DNA of 64,000 nucleotides from Flavobacterium sharifuzzamanii (lineage in GTDB: Bacteria; Bacteroidota; Bacteroidia; Flavobacteriales; Flavobacteriaceae): NCBI RefSeq assembly GCF_003254585.1, contig NZ_QJGZ01000036.1, forward strand, positions 186,001-250,000. The letters are read 5' to 3'. The notes beneath the pieces were generated by a model. It had not been told where the DNA came from, made no database searches, and was given only the letters and a program-made list of their open reading frames with translations. A program made the position numbers and the translations under genes. Below are positions 15,726 to 23,672 of this stretch, one piece after another. The stretch's first letter is position 1. Each line of letters opens with the position of its first letter.

Positions 15726-18110
15726 ATGAAAAAAGCAAACCTCCTTATCTTTTTACTATTGCCTTTATTTTGTTTAGCACAGACAACATTAAAATTAAAA
15801 GGAAAAATCACAAGTGAAATAACTCCTTTAGAATGGGCAGATATTTCAATCTCAAATTCAGAAGGAAAAATTATTGACGGAACTACATCTAAACAAGATG
15901 GAACTTTTGAAATAAACTTAAAAAAGGGTACGTATAAAATTGGTGTTAGCCTTTTGGGATTTGTCGATTTCGAGAAAGAAATTTCAATAGAAAAAAATAT
16001 CGACTTGGGAGTCATTATTTTGAAGGAACGTGAAACTCATTTGGTTGAAGTTGTTATTGAGTCAAAAAAGAAAACAGTCGAACAAAAGGCCGATCGTTTG
16101 GTTTACAATCTGGAAAATAATGTAGCAAATGTTGGAGGTGATGCTTTGAGCGCCATTAATACAGCACCTGGGGTTGTGGTGCAAAATAATGCAATTACAA
16201 TTCTGGGAAAAGGAACATCGCGAGTAATGATAGACGGAAGAATTATTGAATTAACAGGTGAAGAATTGAATAATTTCTTGAAATCAATTTCGGCAATCGA
16301 TATTAAAAATATAGAAATTATAAGTAACCCGCCAGCAAAGTATGAAGCAGAAGGAACTGGAGGTTTGATTAATATAATAATGAAAAAAGGAGTTCGAGAT
16401 TCGTGGAAAAATACTGTGACAGCTTCTTACGATCAAAATAAATACGGAATTTATACTTTGAGAGATAATTTCTTTTATAGCAAAAATAAGTTTCGTCTTT
16501 CAGCAAGCGTCAACGGAAAAACTGGGTATATGAATATAGATGAAATTTCAAAAGTATATTTTGAAGACGGAATTTCAAATATGAGGGCTACGACAAAAAT
16601 GAAAAATGAAAATTTATCAGGGAAATTTGCTTTAGATTATGATTTTTCAGAAAAAACAACAGCGGGTTTTCAATTTATAAACGACAGAAATAATCCGGAT
16701 TTTCAATCGGATATTGTGATAGACAGATACGATACTCAGAATCAATTAAAAAATTATACAATCAATAAAAGTTACGCAGACAGAGCATCGGGAAGTTTAA
16801 CGTATAATGCGCATTTGATAACAAAACTGGATTCGCTGAACCGAAAGTTGTCTTTTGATGTAGATTATTTTAACTACAATTCAAAATTTGATCGCGAGTT
16901 TATCGCAAACGACTATTTGGCAGATGGAACTTTTGTTGATGTGAATCAGTCGGGGCGAAATATCTCAAACCAAGATATTCATAATTGGAGTTTTAAGGCT
17001 GATATGGAACATCCACTTCAAGCCCTGAATTTATCTTATGGTGCGAAAATGAGTTTTACAAACAGTGTAAGCGATTTACTTTATTATAATACGATTTCAG
17101 GTACTCCAGAATTAGATCCTTTACAATCAAACCGATTTAATTACACGGAAAATAATCAGGCGTTTTATGTTAACGGAGATAAAAAAATCAATGAAAAATG
17201 GAATTTTCAAGTTGGTTTGAGATTGGAAAATACGCAGACAAAAGGTTTCTCTGAAACTTTAAATCAGGAAACGGTTAATAATTATTTGAAATTGTTTCCA
17301 ACGGTTTTTGCATCTTATAAGAAAAACGACAACAATACTTTTACTTTAAATTACGGAAAAAGAATAAACAGACCACGTTTTGATTTATTGAATCCGTTTC
17401 GAATTTATATAAGTAGTAATAGTTATTCAGAAGGAAATCCGTTTTTGCAGCCTTCGTTTAGTGACAATTTTGAGTTTGGATATTCTTATAAAGAAATTTT
17501 GAGAACTACAGTTTTTGTCAATGCAATTACAAACGGCTATGGCGTTTTGTTTACCTCAAATCCAGAAACTAATACACAAATTGTAACAAGAGATAATTAT
17601 TTCAAAAGTTTGAATTATGGAGTTGGAGAAACATATTCGGCAACTTTTGCAGATTGGTGGACAAGCGAAAATTCTTTGTATTTTTTAGGCGCAAAAACAG
17701 AGTTTATAAAAGATATCAATGCAACTCCGTCAAATAGTTTAGAAATAGATTTTTCTACAAATAATACTTTTGTTTTAGGGAAAAATTCTAAGCTTCAAAT
17801 TGATTTTAGCTACACGCCACCTTATGAAAGCGGTTTATACAAAATAGGGTATACGTCAAGTTTTGATATTGGTTTTAAACAAGATTTGTTTAATAAAACA
17901 ATGCAAATCGCATTTTTGGCAAATGATATTTTTAATACTTCTTACTTAAAAGATTTTACTTCGGTTGTAAATGGTGTGAAACAGGTTTACGATCAAAACA
18001 ATAGTAATCGATTTGTTCGTTTGTCTGTGGTTTATAATTTTGGAAATAAAAAGATAAACGTAAAAGAACATGCTTTTGGAAATCAGGAAGAGAAAAAGAG
18101 AGCTAACTAA
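15726..18110 (+). CDS. TonB-dependent receptor-like outer-membrane beta-barrel protein
   Basis: A 794-residue outer-membrane protein with a signal peptide ending in LFCLAQ (about 1-18), then a carboxypeptidase-regulatory-like beta domain (about 20-100, KLKGKITSEITPLEWADISI), a plug-like domain (about 130-225, GDALSAINTAPGVVVQNNAITILG), and a barrel belonging to the outer-membrane beta-barrel family 3 to the C-terminus (VVYNFGNKKINV). No SusD-like partner follows, so it is not a polysaccharide-uptake pair. Substrate unknown; the two AraC-type regulators upstream may control it. Downstream lies a repeat array. Confidence 0.88.
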   Translation: MKKANLLIFLLLPLFCLAQTTLKLKGKITSEITPLEWADISISNSEGKIIDGTTSKQDGTFEINLKKGTYKIGVSLLGFVDFEKEISIEKNIDLGVIILKERETHLVEVVIESKKKTVEQKADRLVYNLENNVANVGGDALSAINTAPGVVVQNNAITILGKGTSRVMIDGRIIELTGEELNNFLKSISAIDIKNIEIISNPPAKYEAEGTGGLINIIMKKGVRDSWKNTVTASYDQNKYGIYTLRDNFFYSKNKFRLSASVNGKTGYMNIDEISKVYFEDGISNMRATTKMKNENLSGKFALDYDFSEKTTAGFQFINDRNNPDFQSDIVIDRYDTQNQLKNYTINKSYADRASGSLTYNAHLITKLDSLNRKLSFDVDYFNYNSKFDREFIANDYLADGTFVDVNQSGRNISNQDIHNWSFKADMEHPLQALNLSYGAKMSFTNSVSDLLYYNTISGTPELDPLQSNRFNYTENNQAFYVNGDKKINEKWNFQVGLRLENTQTKGFSETLNQETVNNYLKLFPTVFASYKKNDNNTFTLNYGKRINRPRFDLLNPFRIYISSNSYSEGNPFLQPSFSDNFEFGYSYKEILRTTVFVNAITNGYGVLFTSNPETNTQIVTRDNYFKSLNYGVGETYSATFADWWTSENSLYFLGAKTEFIKDINATPSNSLEIDFSTNNTFVLGKNSKLQIDFSYTPPYESGLYKIGYTSSFDIGFKQDLFNKTMQIAFLANDIFNTSYLKDFTSVVNGVKQVYDQNNSNRFVRLSVVYNFGNKKINVKEHAFGNQEEKKRAN

Positions 18111-18125
18111 ATTAGATAATTAAAA

Positions 18126-18198
18126 AATGTGCCAATTAGAAAATTATCATTATCTAATTGGCACATTATCTAATTGACACATTATCTAATTGACACAT
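18126..18198. repeat. Tandem/inverted repeat array between convergent genes
   Basis: Three tandem 16-bp units TATCTAATTGRCACAT lie at 18151-18166, 18167-18182 and 18183-18198, the first with GGCAC and the others GACAC. An inverted copy, AATGTGCCAATTAGA (18126-18140), pairs perfectly with 18153-18167 across a 12-nt loop. No T-run follows on either strand, and the ZIP stop codon lies inside the last unit. Confidence 0.8.
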
Positions 18199-18866
18199 TA
18201 TAAGAAGAATGCCAATAAAATTCCGAGAACAATCATGGAAACTTTGGCGATATTGAATTTATGGCCTTCGCTGCTTTCAAAAATAATAGTTGATGAAATA
18301 TGGAATAAAATACCAATTACGATTGCCGTTATTTCGGTGTAAAATTTACTTAAAATAGGCAAATATTCAGATGCTACAGTTCCTAGCGGCGTCATGATAG
18401 CAAAGGTTAGCATGAAAACAAAAATGGCTTTTTTGTTTAAATCGGCATTGATAAAAAATGTTGTTAGAATAACGGCAATTGGCAGATGATGAATGGCAAT
18501 TCCGACAGCCAAACCGTGATGATGACTCACAGGGAAACCTTCTAAAAAAGCATGAATACATAAACTAATAAACAAAAGCCACGGAATCTGAGACATTTTT
18601 GCGTGTCCGTGTACATGTCCGTGCTCGGCGCCTTTTGAGAAAAATTCAAGAACGATCTGAAATAAAATTCCGACCATTATAAAGATTCCTATATTGTGGT
18701 TATGCGATTCGTAAACATCTGGAAGAAGATGCATTACGGTTAATGACAATAAAAAAGAACCGCTGAAAGCCAGCAGTAATTTTAAATTGGTTTTGTTTTC
18801 AGGTTTTATAAACAAAGCCGCGCCATATCCTAAAAGTACAGAAAATAAGGGTAATAAATAGTTCAT
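18198..18866 (-). CDS. ZIP-family metal transporter
   Basis: A 222-residue inner-membrane protein with about eight helices. Helix IV carries HAFLEGFPV with HHHGL after it, and helix V carries IHHLPIAVILTTFF; together these form the ZIP metal-binding site. A His-rich loop (HGHVHGHAK, about 80-88) precedes them, as in zinc- or iron-moving ZIPs. The stop codon sits in the last tandem repeat. The substrate, probably Zn(II) or Fe(II), cannot be set from sequence. Confidence 0.9.
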   Translation of the reverse strand: MNYLLPLFSVLLGYGAALFIKPENKTNLKLLLAFSGSFLLSLTVMHLLPDVYESHNHNIGIFIMVGILFQIVLEFFSKGAEHGHVHGHAKMSQIPWLLFISLCIHAFLEGFPVSHHHGLAVGIAIHHLPIAVILTTFFINADLNKKAIFVFMLTFAIMTPLGTVASEYLPILSKFYTEITAIVIGILFHISSTIIFESSEGHKFNIAKVSMIVLGILLAFFL

Positions 18867-18874
18867 TTATATTT

Positions 18875-18944
18875 GTTTAACCGTTGATTCGTTTAATCGT
18901 TTTTTTGCTTGCCGATTAAACGGTTAAACAATTAAACGATTAAC
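18875..18944. repeat. TTAAACGATTAA-type repeat dyad
   Basis: GTTTAACCGTTGATTCG and GTTTAATCG (18875-18899) are mirrored by CGATTAAACGGTTAAAC and AATTAAACGATTAAC (18913-18944). It is another intergenic word-repeat family, filling the gap between the methyltransferase and ZIP genes. Confidence 0.65.
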
Positions 18945-18948
18945 CAAT

Positions 18949-19713
18949 TTATTTAAAAATCATGATTAATCTTTCGCTTTCGGTTTTATGGAATTTTTTG
19001 AGTTTGTAGTCTCCAAAAATATCCAGAAGGAAAATTCCAGCTTCGTCCATTAAGTCCTGAAAGTCTTTCAAAGTTAGTGCTTTTACTTTTTCTGTAAAAT
19101 GATATTTCCTGCCTTTGTCTTCAAAATCAATTTCTTTAAAAATATGTCCGTCTTCAACATATCTTTTGATGTGAAAATCTATTTCGTCAACGGTTTTTAC
19201 TTCTTCAGGTACAAGGTTTTCAATAACATTTGCCACGTTCATGAAATCGATAACTGCAAAACCATATTCAGATAAGCTTTCTTTGATTGCTTTTAAAGTA
19301 GTCAGGTTGTCGTCGTCACTTTCAAAATAGCCAAAACTAGTGAAAAGGTTGAATATAGCATCAAACTTTTCTTCAAAAGGCTCACGCATATCGTGCACTT
19401 TAAAATGCAGTGTTTCGTTGCTGTTTTTGCTGGCTTCGGCAATACTGTTTTCAGACAAATCTGCCCCTAAAACATCATAGCCCAACTGATTTAAATAAAT
19501 AGAATGACGGCCTTTTCCGCACGCTAAGTCCAATACTTTTGCTTTCTCAGGCAGATTAAGGTAATGCGTTAAATTGTCCATGAAAACCTGAGCTTCACGA
19601 TAATTACGATCCTTATAGAGAATGTGATAATATGGCGTGTCAAACCATGAAGAATACCAGTTTTGATTGTCGTCTTCGTGATTCGTGATTGATGCGTTAG
19701 GTTCTTGAGACAT
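18949..19713 (-). CDS. Class I SAM-dependent methyltransferase
   Basis: A 254-residue soluble protein. Motif I is VLDLACGKGRHSIYL (about 60-74), with the acidic end of strand beta-2 at GADLSE, then FDAIFNLFTSFGYF for motif IV. It resembles small-molecule or ubiquinone/menaquinone-type methyltransferases in general, with no substrate clue. It is divergently transcribed from the THUMP methyltransferase gene with overlapping -7 elements. Confidence 0.88.
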   Translation of the reverse strand: MSQEPNASITNHEDDNQNWYSSWFDTPYYHILYKDRNYREAQVFMDNLTHYLNLPEKAKVLDLACGKGRHSIYLNQLGYDVLGADLSENSIAEASKNSNETLHFKVHDMREPFEEKFDAIFNLFTSFGYFESDDDNLTTLKAIKESLSEYGFAVIDFMNVANVIENLVPEEVKTVDEIDFHIKRYVEDGHIFKEIDFEDKGRKYHFTEKVKALTLKDFQDLMDEAGIFLLDIFGDYKLKKFHKTESERLIMIFK

Positions 19714-19743
19714 TTATTCTATTTCAATTAATTCAAAGTCCGG

Positions 19744-19762
19744 CAAATTTAGTGTATTTTTG
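19744..19762. promoter_or_regulatory. Back-to-back divergent -7 elements
   Basis: The minus strand carries TAAATTTG (19751 to 19744) and the plus strand TATTTTTG (19755-19762), both exact TAnnTTTG and only 3 bp apart. They form the dyad CGGCAAA...TTTGCCG. The two promoters cannot be occupied by RNA polymerase together. Confidence 0.65.
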
Positions 19763-19848
19763 CCGAAAAATAACTATTTCGCTCCGATACGTATTTATAC
19801 CAGTATAATAAAATGTTATGGCGATTGGCTTTTTTTAATTGAAAAAAA

Positions 19849-21012
19849 ATGGAAGAAAATTTTAAAATGATTGCCAAATGTTTTTTTGGCTTTGAAGAAA
19901 TATTAGAAAAGGAATTACGCACACTTGGCGCTCAGGATGTTGAAAAAGGTGTGAGAATGGTAAGCTTTAAAGGAGATAAAGGTTTTATGTATAAAGCCAA
20001 TCTGTCTTTACGCACGGCTCTTAAAGTCTTAAAACCAATTTATTCTTTTAGAGCAAACAATGAGCAGGCTTTGTACAAAGGTATTTCGGGTTTAAACTGG
20101 TCAAAATATTTAAATGCGAACCAGACTTTTGTGATCGATACAACTGTGCATTCTACTTATTTCAATCATTCTGAATTTGTTTCTCAGAAATGTAAAGATG
20201 CGATTGTAGATCAGTTTAGAGAAAGAACGGGGCAAAGGCCAAGTATTGATAAACAATATCCTGATTTGCGTATTAATATTCATATTGATAAAGATCAAGT
20301 TTCTGTAGCTTTGGATACTTCTGGAGCTTCACTTCATCAACGTGGTTATAGAACGGCTACGAATATTGCTCCTATTAATGAGGTGTTAGCAGCTGGAATT
20401 CTTTTATTGTCAGGCTGGGACGGACAAAGCGATTTTCTTGACCCAATGTGCGGTTCAGGAACTTTCTTGGCAGAAGCGGCTATGATTGCCTGCAATATTC
20501 CGGCAAACATCAACAGAAAAGAGTTTGCTTTCGAAAAATGGAAAGACTGGGATAACGATTTGTTTGATACAATTGTTGACAGTTTAATGAAAAAAACAAG
20601 AGAGTTTCATTATACAATTAAAGGTTTTGATAAAGCGCCTAGTGCGGTTAGTAAAGCTAAAGACAATATCAGAAATGCCAATTTAGAAGATTATATTAAA
20701 GTTTACGAAGAGAATTTCTTTGATACGGAAAAAGAAACAGAAGGAAAACTCCATATTGTTTTTAATCCGCCGTATGACGAGCGTTTAGATATTCATATGG
20801 AAAGATTCTATGCTAGTATTGGAGATACATTAAAGAAGAATTATCCAGGAACAAACGCTTGGTTTATTACAGCAAACTTAGAAGCCTTAAAATTCGTTGG
20901 ATTAAAACCTTCAAGAAAAATCAAACTTTTCAACGGAAGTCTTGAAGCACGTTTGGTAAAATATGAAATGTACGAAGGAAGCAAGAGAACGAAGTTTCAG
21001 GTTTCTGAATAG
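19849..21012 (+). CDS. THUMP-domain rRNA methyltransferase (RlmL N-half/YpsC-like)
   Basis: A 387-residue enzyme that likely makes N2-methylguanosine in 23S rRNA. It starts with a ferredoxin-like/THUMP part (CFFGFEEILEKELRTLGAQDVEKG), then a Rossmann methyltransferase with FLDPMCGSGTFLAEAAM (motif I, about 200) and VFNPPYDERL (NPPY catalytic motif IV, about 305). It corresponds to the N-terminal half of the fused E. coli RlmL, and to Bacillus YpsC in length. The next gene is a small membrane protein after a repeat-filled gap. Confidence 0.92.
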   Translation: MEENFKMIAKCFFGFEEILEKELRTLGAQDVEKGVRMVSFKGDKGFMYKANLSLRTALKVLKPIYSFRANNEQALYKGISGLNWSKYLNANQTFVIDTTVHSTYFNHSEFVSQKCKDAIVDQFRERTGQRPSIDKQYPDLRINIHIDKDQVSVALDTSGASLHQRGYRTATNIAPINEVLAAGILLLSGWDGQSDFLDPMCGSGTFLAEAAMIACNIPANINRKEFAFEKWKDWDNDLFDTIVDSLMKKTREFHYTIKGFDKAPSAVSKAKDNIRNANLEDYIKVYEENFFDTEKETEGKLHIVFNPPYDERLDIHMERFYASIGDTLKKNYPGTNAWFITANLEALKFVGLKPSRKIKLFNGSLEARLVKYEMYEGSKRTKFQVSE

Positions 21013-21021
21013 GTGTAAAGT

Positions 21022-21190
21022 AACAAAGGTTCAAAGGGACAAAGTGAAATGCTTTGTCATCTAGAAAACTGAAACTTTAACCTAGAAAAAGAGTATTAAA
21101 AATATAATTTGATTATCAGTTCAAAGAAAAAGCTTTGAAACCGCAAAGTCAAAAAACTTTGCAGCTTTGAGCCTTTGCAACTTTGAACCT
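21022..21190. repeat. ACAAAGG/CTTTG word-repeat dyad
   Basis: AACAAAGGTTCAAAGGGACAAAG (21022-21044) on one side is mirrored by runs of CTTTGCAGCTTTGAGCC and CTTTGCAACTTTGAACC (21157-21190) on the other, so the transcript could fold into a long imperfect hairpin. Most of the 191-bp gap is occupied by it. Confidence 0.65.
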
Positions 21191-21203
21191 TAAAAACAAA
21201 ATA

Positions 21204-21440
21204 ATGTCAAAACTACAACTAAGAGCTTTTTTATACCAATTGGCAGCTTTTGCGGTCTTATTTCTTCTATTTAGATATTTGATTGCAGCTTATACAGGAT
21301 TAACTGGAATTTGGATTCCGATGACGGCATTTGTAATCGGGACTATTATTGGACCTAAATTTCAAGCTGTGAGAACCAAAGACGGTGAAAAGCTTTTTAT
21401 GAAATGGCTTTTTATAAAAGGAATTAAAGAAATTGGATAA
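21204..21440 (+). CDS. Small membrane protein of unknown function
   Basis: A 78-residue protein with two predicted membrane helices (AFLYQLAAFAVLFLLFRYLI; IWIPMTAFVIGTIIG), followed by a short basic tail. The ATG at 21204 is chosen over an in-frame TTG at 21183, which lies inside the repeat. The racemase gene begins 12 bp after its stop, so the pair is likely an operon. Not recognised. Confidence 0.75.
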   Translation: MSKLQLRAFLYQLAAFAVLFLLFRYLIAAYTGLTGIWIPMTAFVIGTIIGPKFQAVRTKDGEKLFMKWLFIKGIKEIG

Positions 21441-21452
21441 TCTAAAACATAT

Positions 21453-22145
21453 ATGAGGAAAATTGGACTTATTGGCGGAATCAGCTGGGTTTCTACATCT
21501 GATTATTATACTTTGATTAATAAAGGAATTAATGAAAAACTCGGCGGGTTAAATTTCTCCGAATGTCTAATTTACTCTTTTAATTATGCCGATATTAAAA
21601 AGAATAACGACAGCAACGATTGGGATTCGACTTTTAATATGCTTTTGAAAGCAGCAGAAGTTTTGAAATCGGGCGGGGCAGAAGCGATTCTTTTATGTGC
21701 CAATACCATGCATCTCGTTGCTGATAGATTGCAGCAGGCTATTGATATTCCTCTTATTCATATTGCAGAACAAACAGCAATTCAAATTCAGAACAAACAG
21801 CTGAAGAAAGTAGGCTTATTAGGGACGAAATTTACAATGGAACTAGATTTCTTCAAAGATAAACTGGCTGAAAAAGGAATTGAAACTATAATTCCTGAGA
21901 ATGAAGAAGTGAAGGATTTTATTCATTACACAATTTTTGAAGAGTTAGGAAGAGGAATCGCAACAGAAGAAACGAAAAAACGTTACTTAGAAATAGCAAA
22001 TGAATTAATTCAAAACGGAGCAGAAGGAATCATTCTAGGATGTACTGAAATTCCGCTGGTAATAAAAGAAGGAGATTTAAATGTTCCAATTTTTGATACC
22101 ACTTTAATACATACGCAAGCAGCAATTAATTTTCAGTTAAGTTAA
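21453..22145 (+). CDS. Aspartate/glutamate racemase-family protein
   Basis: A 230-residue cytosolic PLP-independent racemase. IGLIGGISWVSTSDYY starts it, the first catalytic Cys lies in LLCANTMHLV (about 87), and the second in IILGCTEIPL (about 192). Most relatives racemise aspartate or belong to the YgeA group with broad substrates. It is the second gene after the small membrane protein and ends at a repeat-wrapped terminator. Confidence 0.9.
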   Translation: MRKIGLIGGISWVSTSDYYTLINKGINEKLGGLNFSECLIYSFNYADIKKNNDSNDWDSTFNMLLKAAEVLKSGGAEAILLCANTMHLVADRLQQAIDIPLIHIAEQTAIQIQNKQLKKVGLLGTKFTMELDFFKDKLAEKGIETIIPENEEVKDFIHYTIFEELGRGIATEETKKRYLEIANELIQNGAEGIILGCTEIPLVIKEGDLNVPIFDTTLIHTQAAINFQLS

Positions 22146-22149
22146 TTTA

Positions 22150-22300
22150 GGTGCTGAGGTTCTAAGCTACTAAGGTTCTAAGTTTTAATCTTAATAATAT
22201 AAAAAGCGGTAAATTCAACTTGAATTTACCGCTTTTTTTATGTTTAGTATATAGAACCCTTAGAACCCTTAGAACCTTAGCATCTTAGCCCCTCAGCCCC
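22150..22300. repeat. Repeat-wrapped bidirectional terminator
   Basis: A central hairpin (AAAAAGCGGTAAATT / AATTTACCGCTTTTT, 22201-22237) has T-runs for both strands. It is flanked on the left by GCTGAGGTTCTAAGCTACTAAGG words (22150-22182) and on the right by their complement, runs of AGAACCCTTAG ending CCCCTCAGCCCC (22253-22300). The two outer arms can pair, enclosing the terminator. It separates convergent genes. Confidence 0.85.
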
Positions 22301-22311
22301 TAAAAAAAAAA

Positions 22312-23157
22312 CTATTTCTTCTTCTTAGGCTCTTCTTTCTTTGCCATTTCAGATGCCATGGTTTTTTTCTTGTAAATAGGAATAAAGTAAGAAACCGTGT
22401 AGTTGAAACCAATTCCGAAGTTTCCATCGTAAGTTCTGTTGAATCCTGGAATGTAAAGGTTTTCAAAATTATTTGGCTCTTTATTGGTTGTAAGAAGTTT
22501 AAGCTGTACGCCGAAACCAACAAAGACATTCCTAAAAACTTGCGCTTTTAGTCCCATTGCAACCTCGAGCCACGTTGCTGTAAGTCCGTTGTATTTTTGA
22601 CCTTCTGTTATAGGAGGCAGTTCTCCCCAATACGGATTCGGATTGTAGATTTTGTAATTAATCAGTTCTTGGCTAAAAGAACTAAAACCACCACGTAGTC
22701 CTATCGTAATTAGGTTTTCCATATCTAGCCAGTTTTGATAAAAGTTATAATCAAAACCTGCTTTTAGATAAGTTCCATTTGCTGCAGATGTTAATCGGTC
22801 ATCTTCTGTAGTTTTGTCTTCATAGCCTAATTCTGCCGCTATATAGTATTTTTTCGTCAAACGCCAATCTCCAACAAACTCCACTCCTTTATAATTTTTA
22901 TCATAAAGTCCGCGGGTTAGTTTGTATAAGTCAACGCCAACACGAAGTCCGTAGCGGTCAGTTTTTACAACGCTATCTTTTGGAGCTTGAGCTTCCTGAA
23001 TTTCTGGTTTTACCGTTTTTACAGTTTCTGTTTTCGGTTTTTTAGTCGTTACTGTGTCTTTCAAATTTTTAGAAATCTCTGGAACATCCTGAGCGTAACC
23101 TAAAAACATTGAAAACAATAATGAAAGACTAGAAATAAACTTTAATGTGTGTTTCAT
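22312..23157 (-). CDS. DUF6048-family outer-membrane-type protein
   Basis: A 281-residue exported protein. The start is set at the ATG giving MKHTLKFISSLSLLFS, a clean signal peptide ending GYAQ; a longer reading to 23169 adds only four residues. After a Lys/Thr-rich linker, the body alternates short beta strands (RYGLRVGVDLYKL, TWLEVAMGLKAQVF, GFNYTVSYFIPIY), as in an outer-membrane barrel. A Lys-rich tail follows. It overlaps the DUF6452 gene and belongs to the flavobacterial rlmD operon. Function unknown. Confidence 0.82.
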   Translation of the reverse strand: MKHTLKFISSLSLLFSMFLGYAQDVPEISKNLKDTVTTKKPKTETVKTVKPEIQEAQAPKDSVVKTDRYGLRVGVDLYKLTRGLYDKNYKGVEFVGDWRLTKKYYIAAELGYEDKTTEDDRLTSAANGTYLKAGFDYNFYQNWLDMENLITIGLRGGFSSFSQELINYKIYNPNPYWGELPPITEGQKYNGLTATWLEVAMGLKAQVFRNVFVGFGVQLKLLTTNKEPNNFENLYIPGFNRTYDGNFGIGFNYTVSYFIPIYKKKTMASEMAKKEEPKKKK

Positions 23158-23665
23158 TTTCAGATTCAATGTTAGGGTTTTCTAAAATAACGTCGGTCAT
23201 CCAGATGCTATCTCCGTCTGGATCAGTTTGAACAAAAGGAAGGACGTTTCTTAATTGAAAAATAGTTTTAAATCCACATGCTCTAGAAACATATACATTT
23301 TGTGTACTATAGTTAAATTTAATCACATCTGTATTAATCGCCGCGGGATTTAATGAATTGTAAATAAACTTGAAGGTAACTGTACTGTCATTTACTTTTA
23401 ACGGAATCATGACAGTGCTTGCATTGGTTACATATCGTAATGAATCGTCAACAGCAAGGCTTTCATTAAAAACAATCCCTTCTTTCATTTCGTCGCCAAT
23501 AACTTTTAAGTTGCTTACATTTTTAGTTTTTGTCGGATTGGCAATATCATAAAATGTAATCACCAATCTAGGCGTAGTTGGCGTATTGGCATCGCAGATA
23601 TCATCTTTCTCGCAGCTAGATAAGCCAAAAGTAAAGAGCAGTAGAAGAGAAATTAGTTTTTTCAT
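23129..23665 (-). CDS. DUF6452-family lipoprotein
   Basis: A 178-residue lipoprotein: lipobox GLSSC, then EKDDICD, an acidic stretch as seen in surface-exposed lipoproteins. The rest is a beta-rich domain (TPRLVITFYDIANPTKTKNV, DSTVTFKFIYNS, ACGFKTIFQLRNV). It sits 7 bp downstream of rlmD and its 3' end overlaps the DUF6048 gene by 29 bp, so the three form one operon that is conserved in Flavobacteriia. The pair may form an outer-membrane unit. Confidence 0.84.
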   Translation of the reverse strand: MKKLISLLLLFTFGLSSCEKDDICDANTPTTPRLVITFYDIANPTKTKNVSNLKVIGDEMKEGIVFNESLAVDDSLRYVTNASTVMIPLKVNDSTVTFKFIYNSLNPAAINTDVIKFNYSTQNVYVSRACGFKTIFQLRNVLPFVQTDPDGDSIWMTDVILENPNIESENETHIKVYF

Positions 23666-23672
23666 TTATTTT

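Noticed and set aside
18151..18198. CRISPR-like tandem repeat
   Set aside because: Units are 16 bp with no spacers and no cas genes nearby; a simple tandem array.
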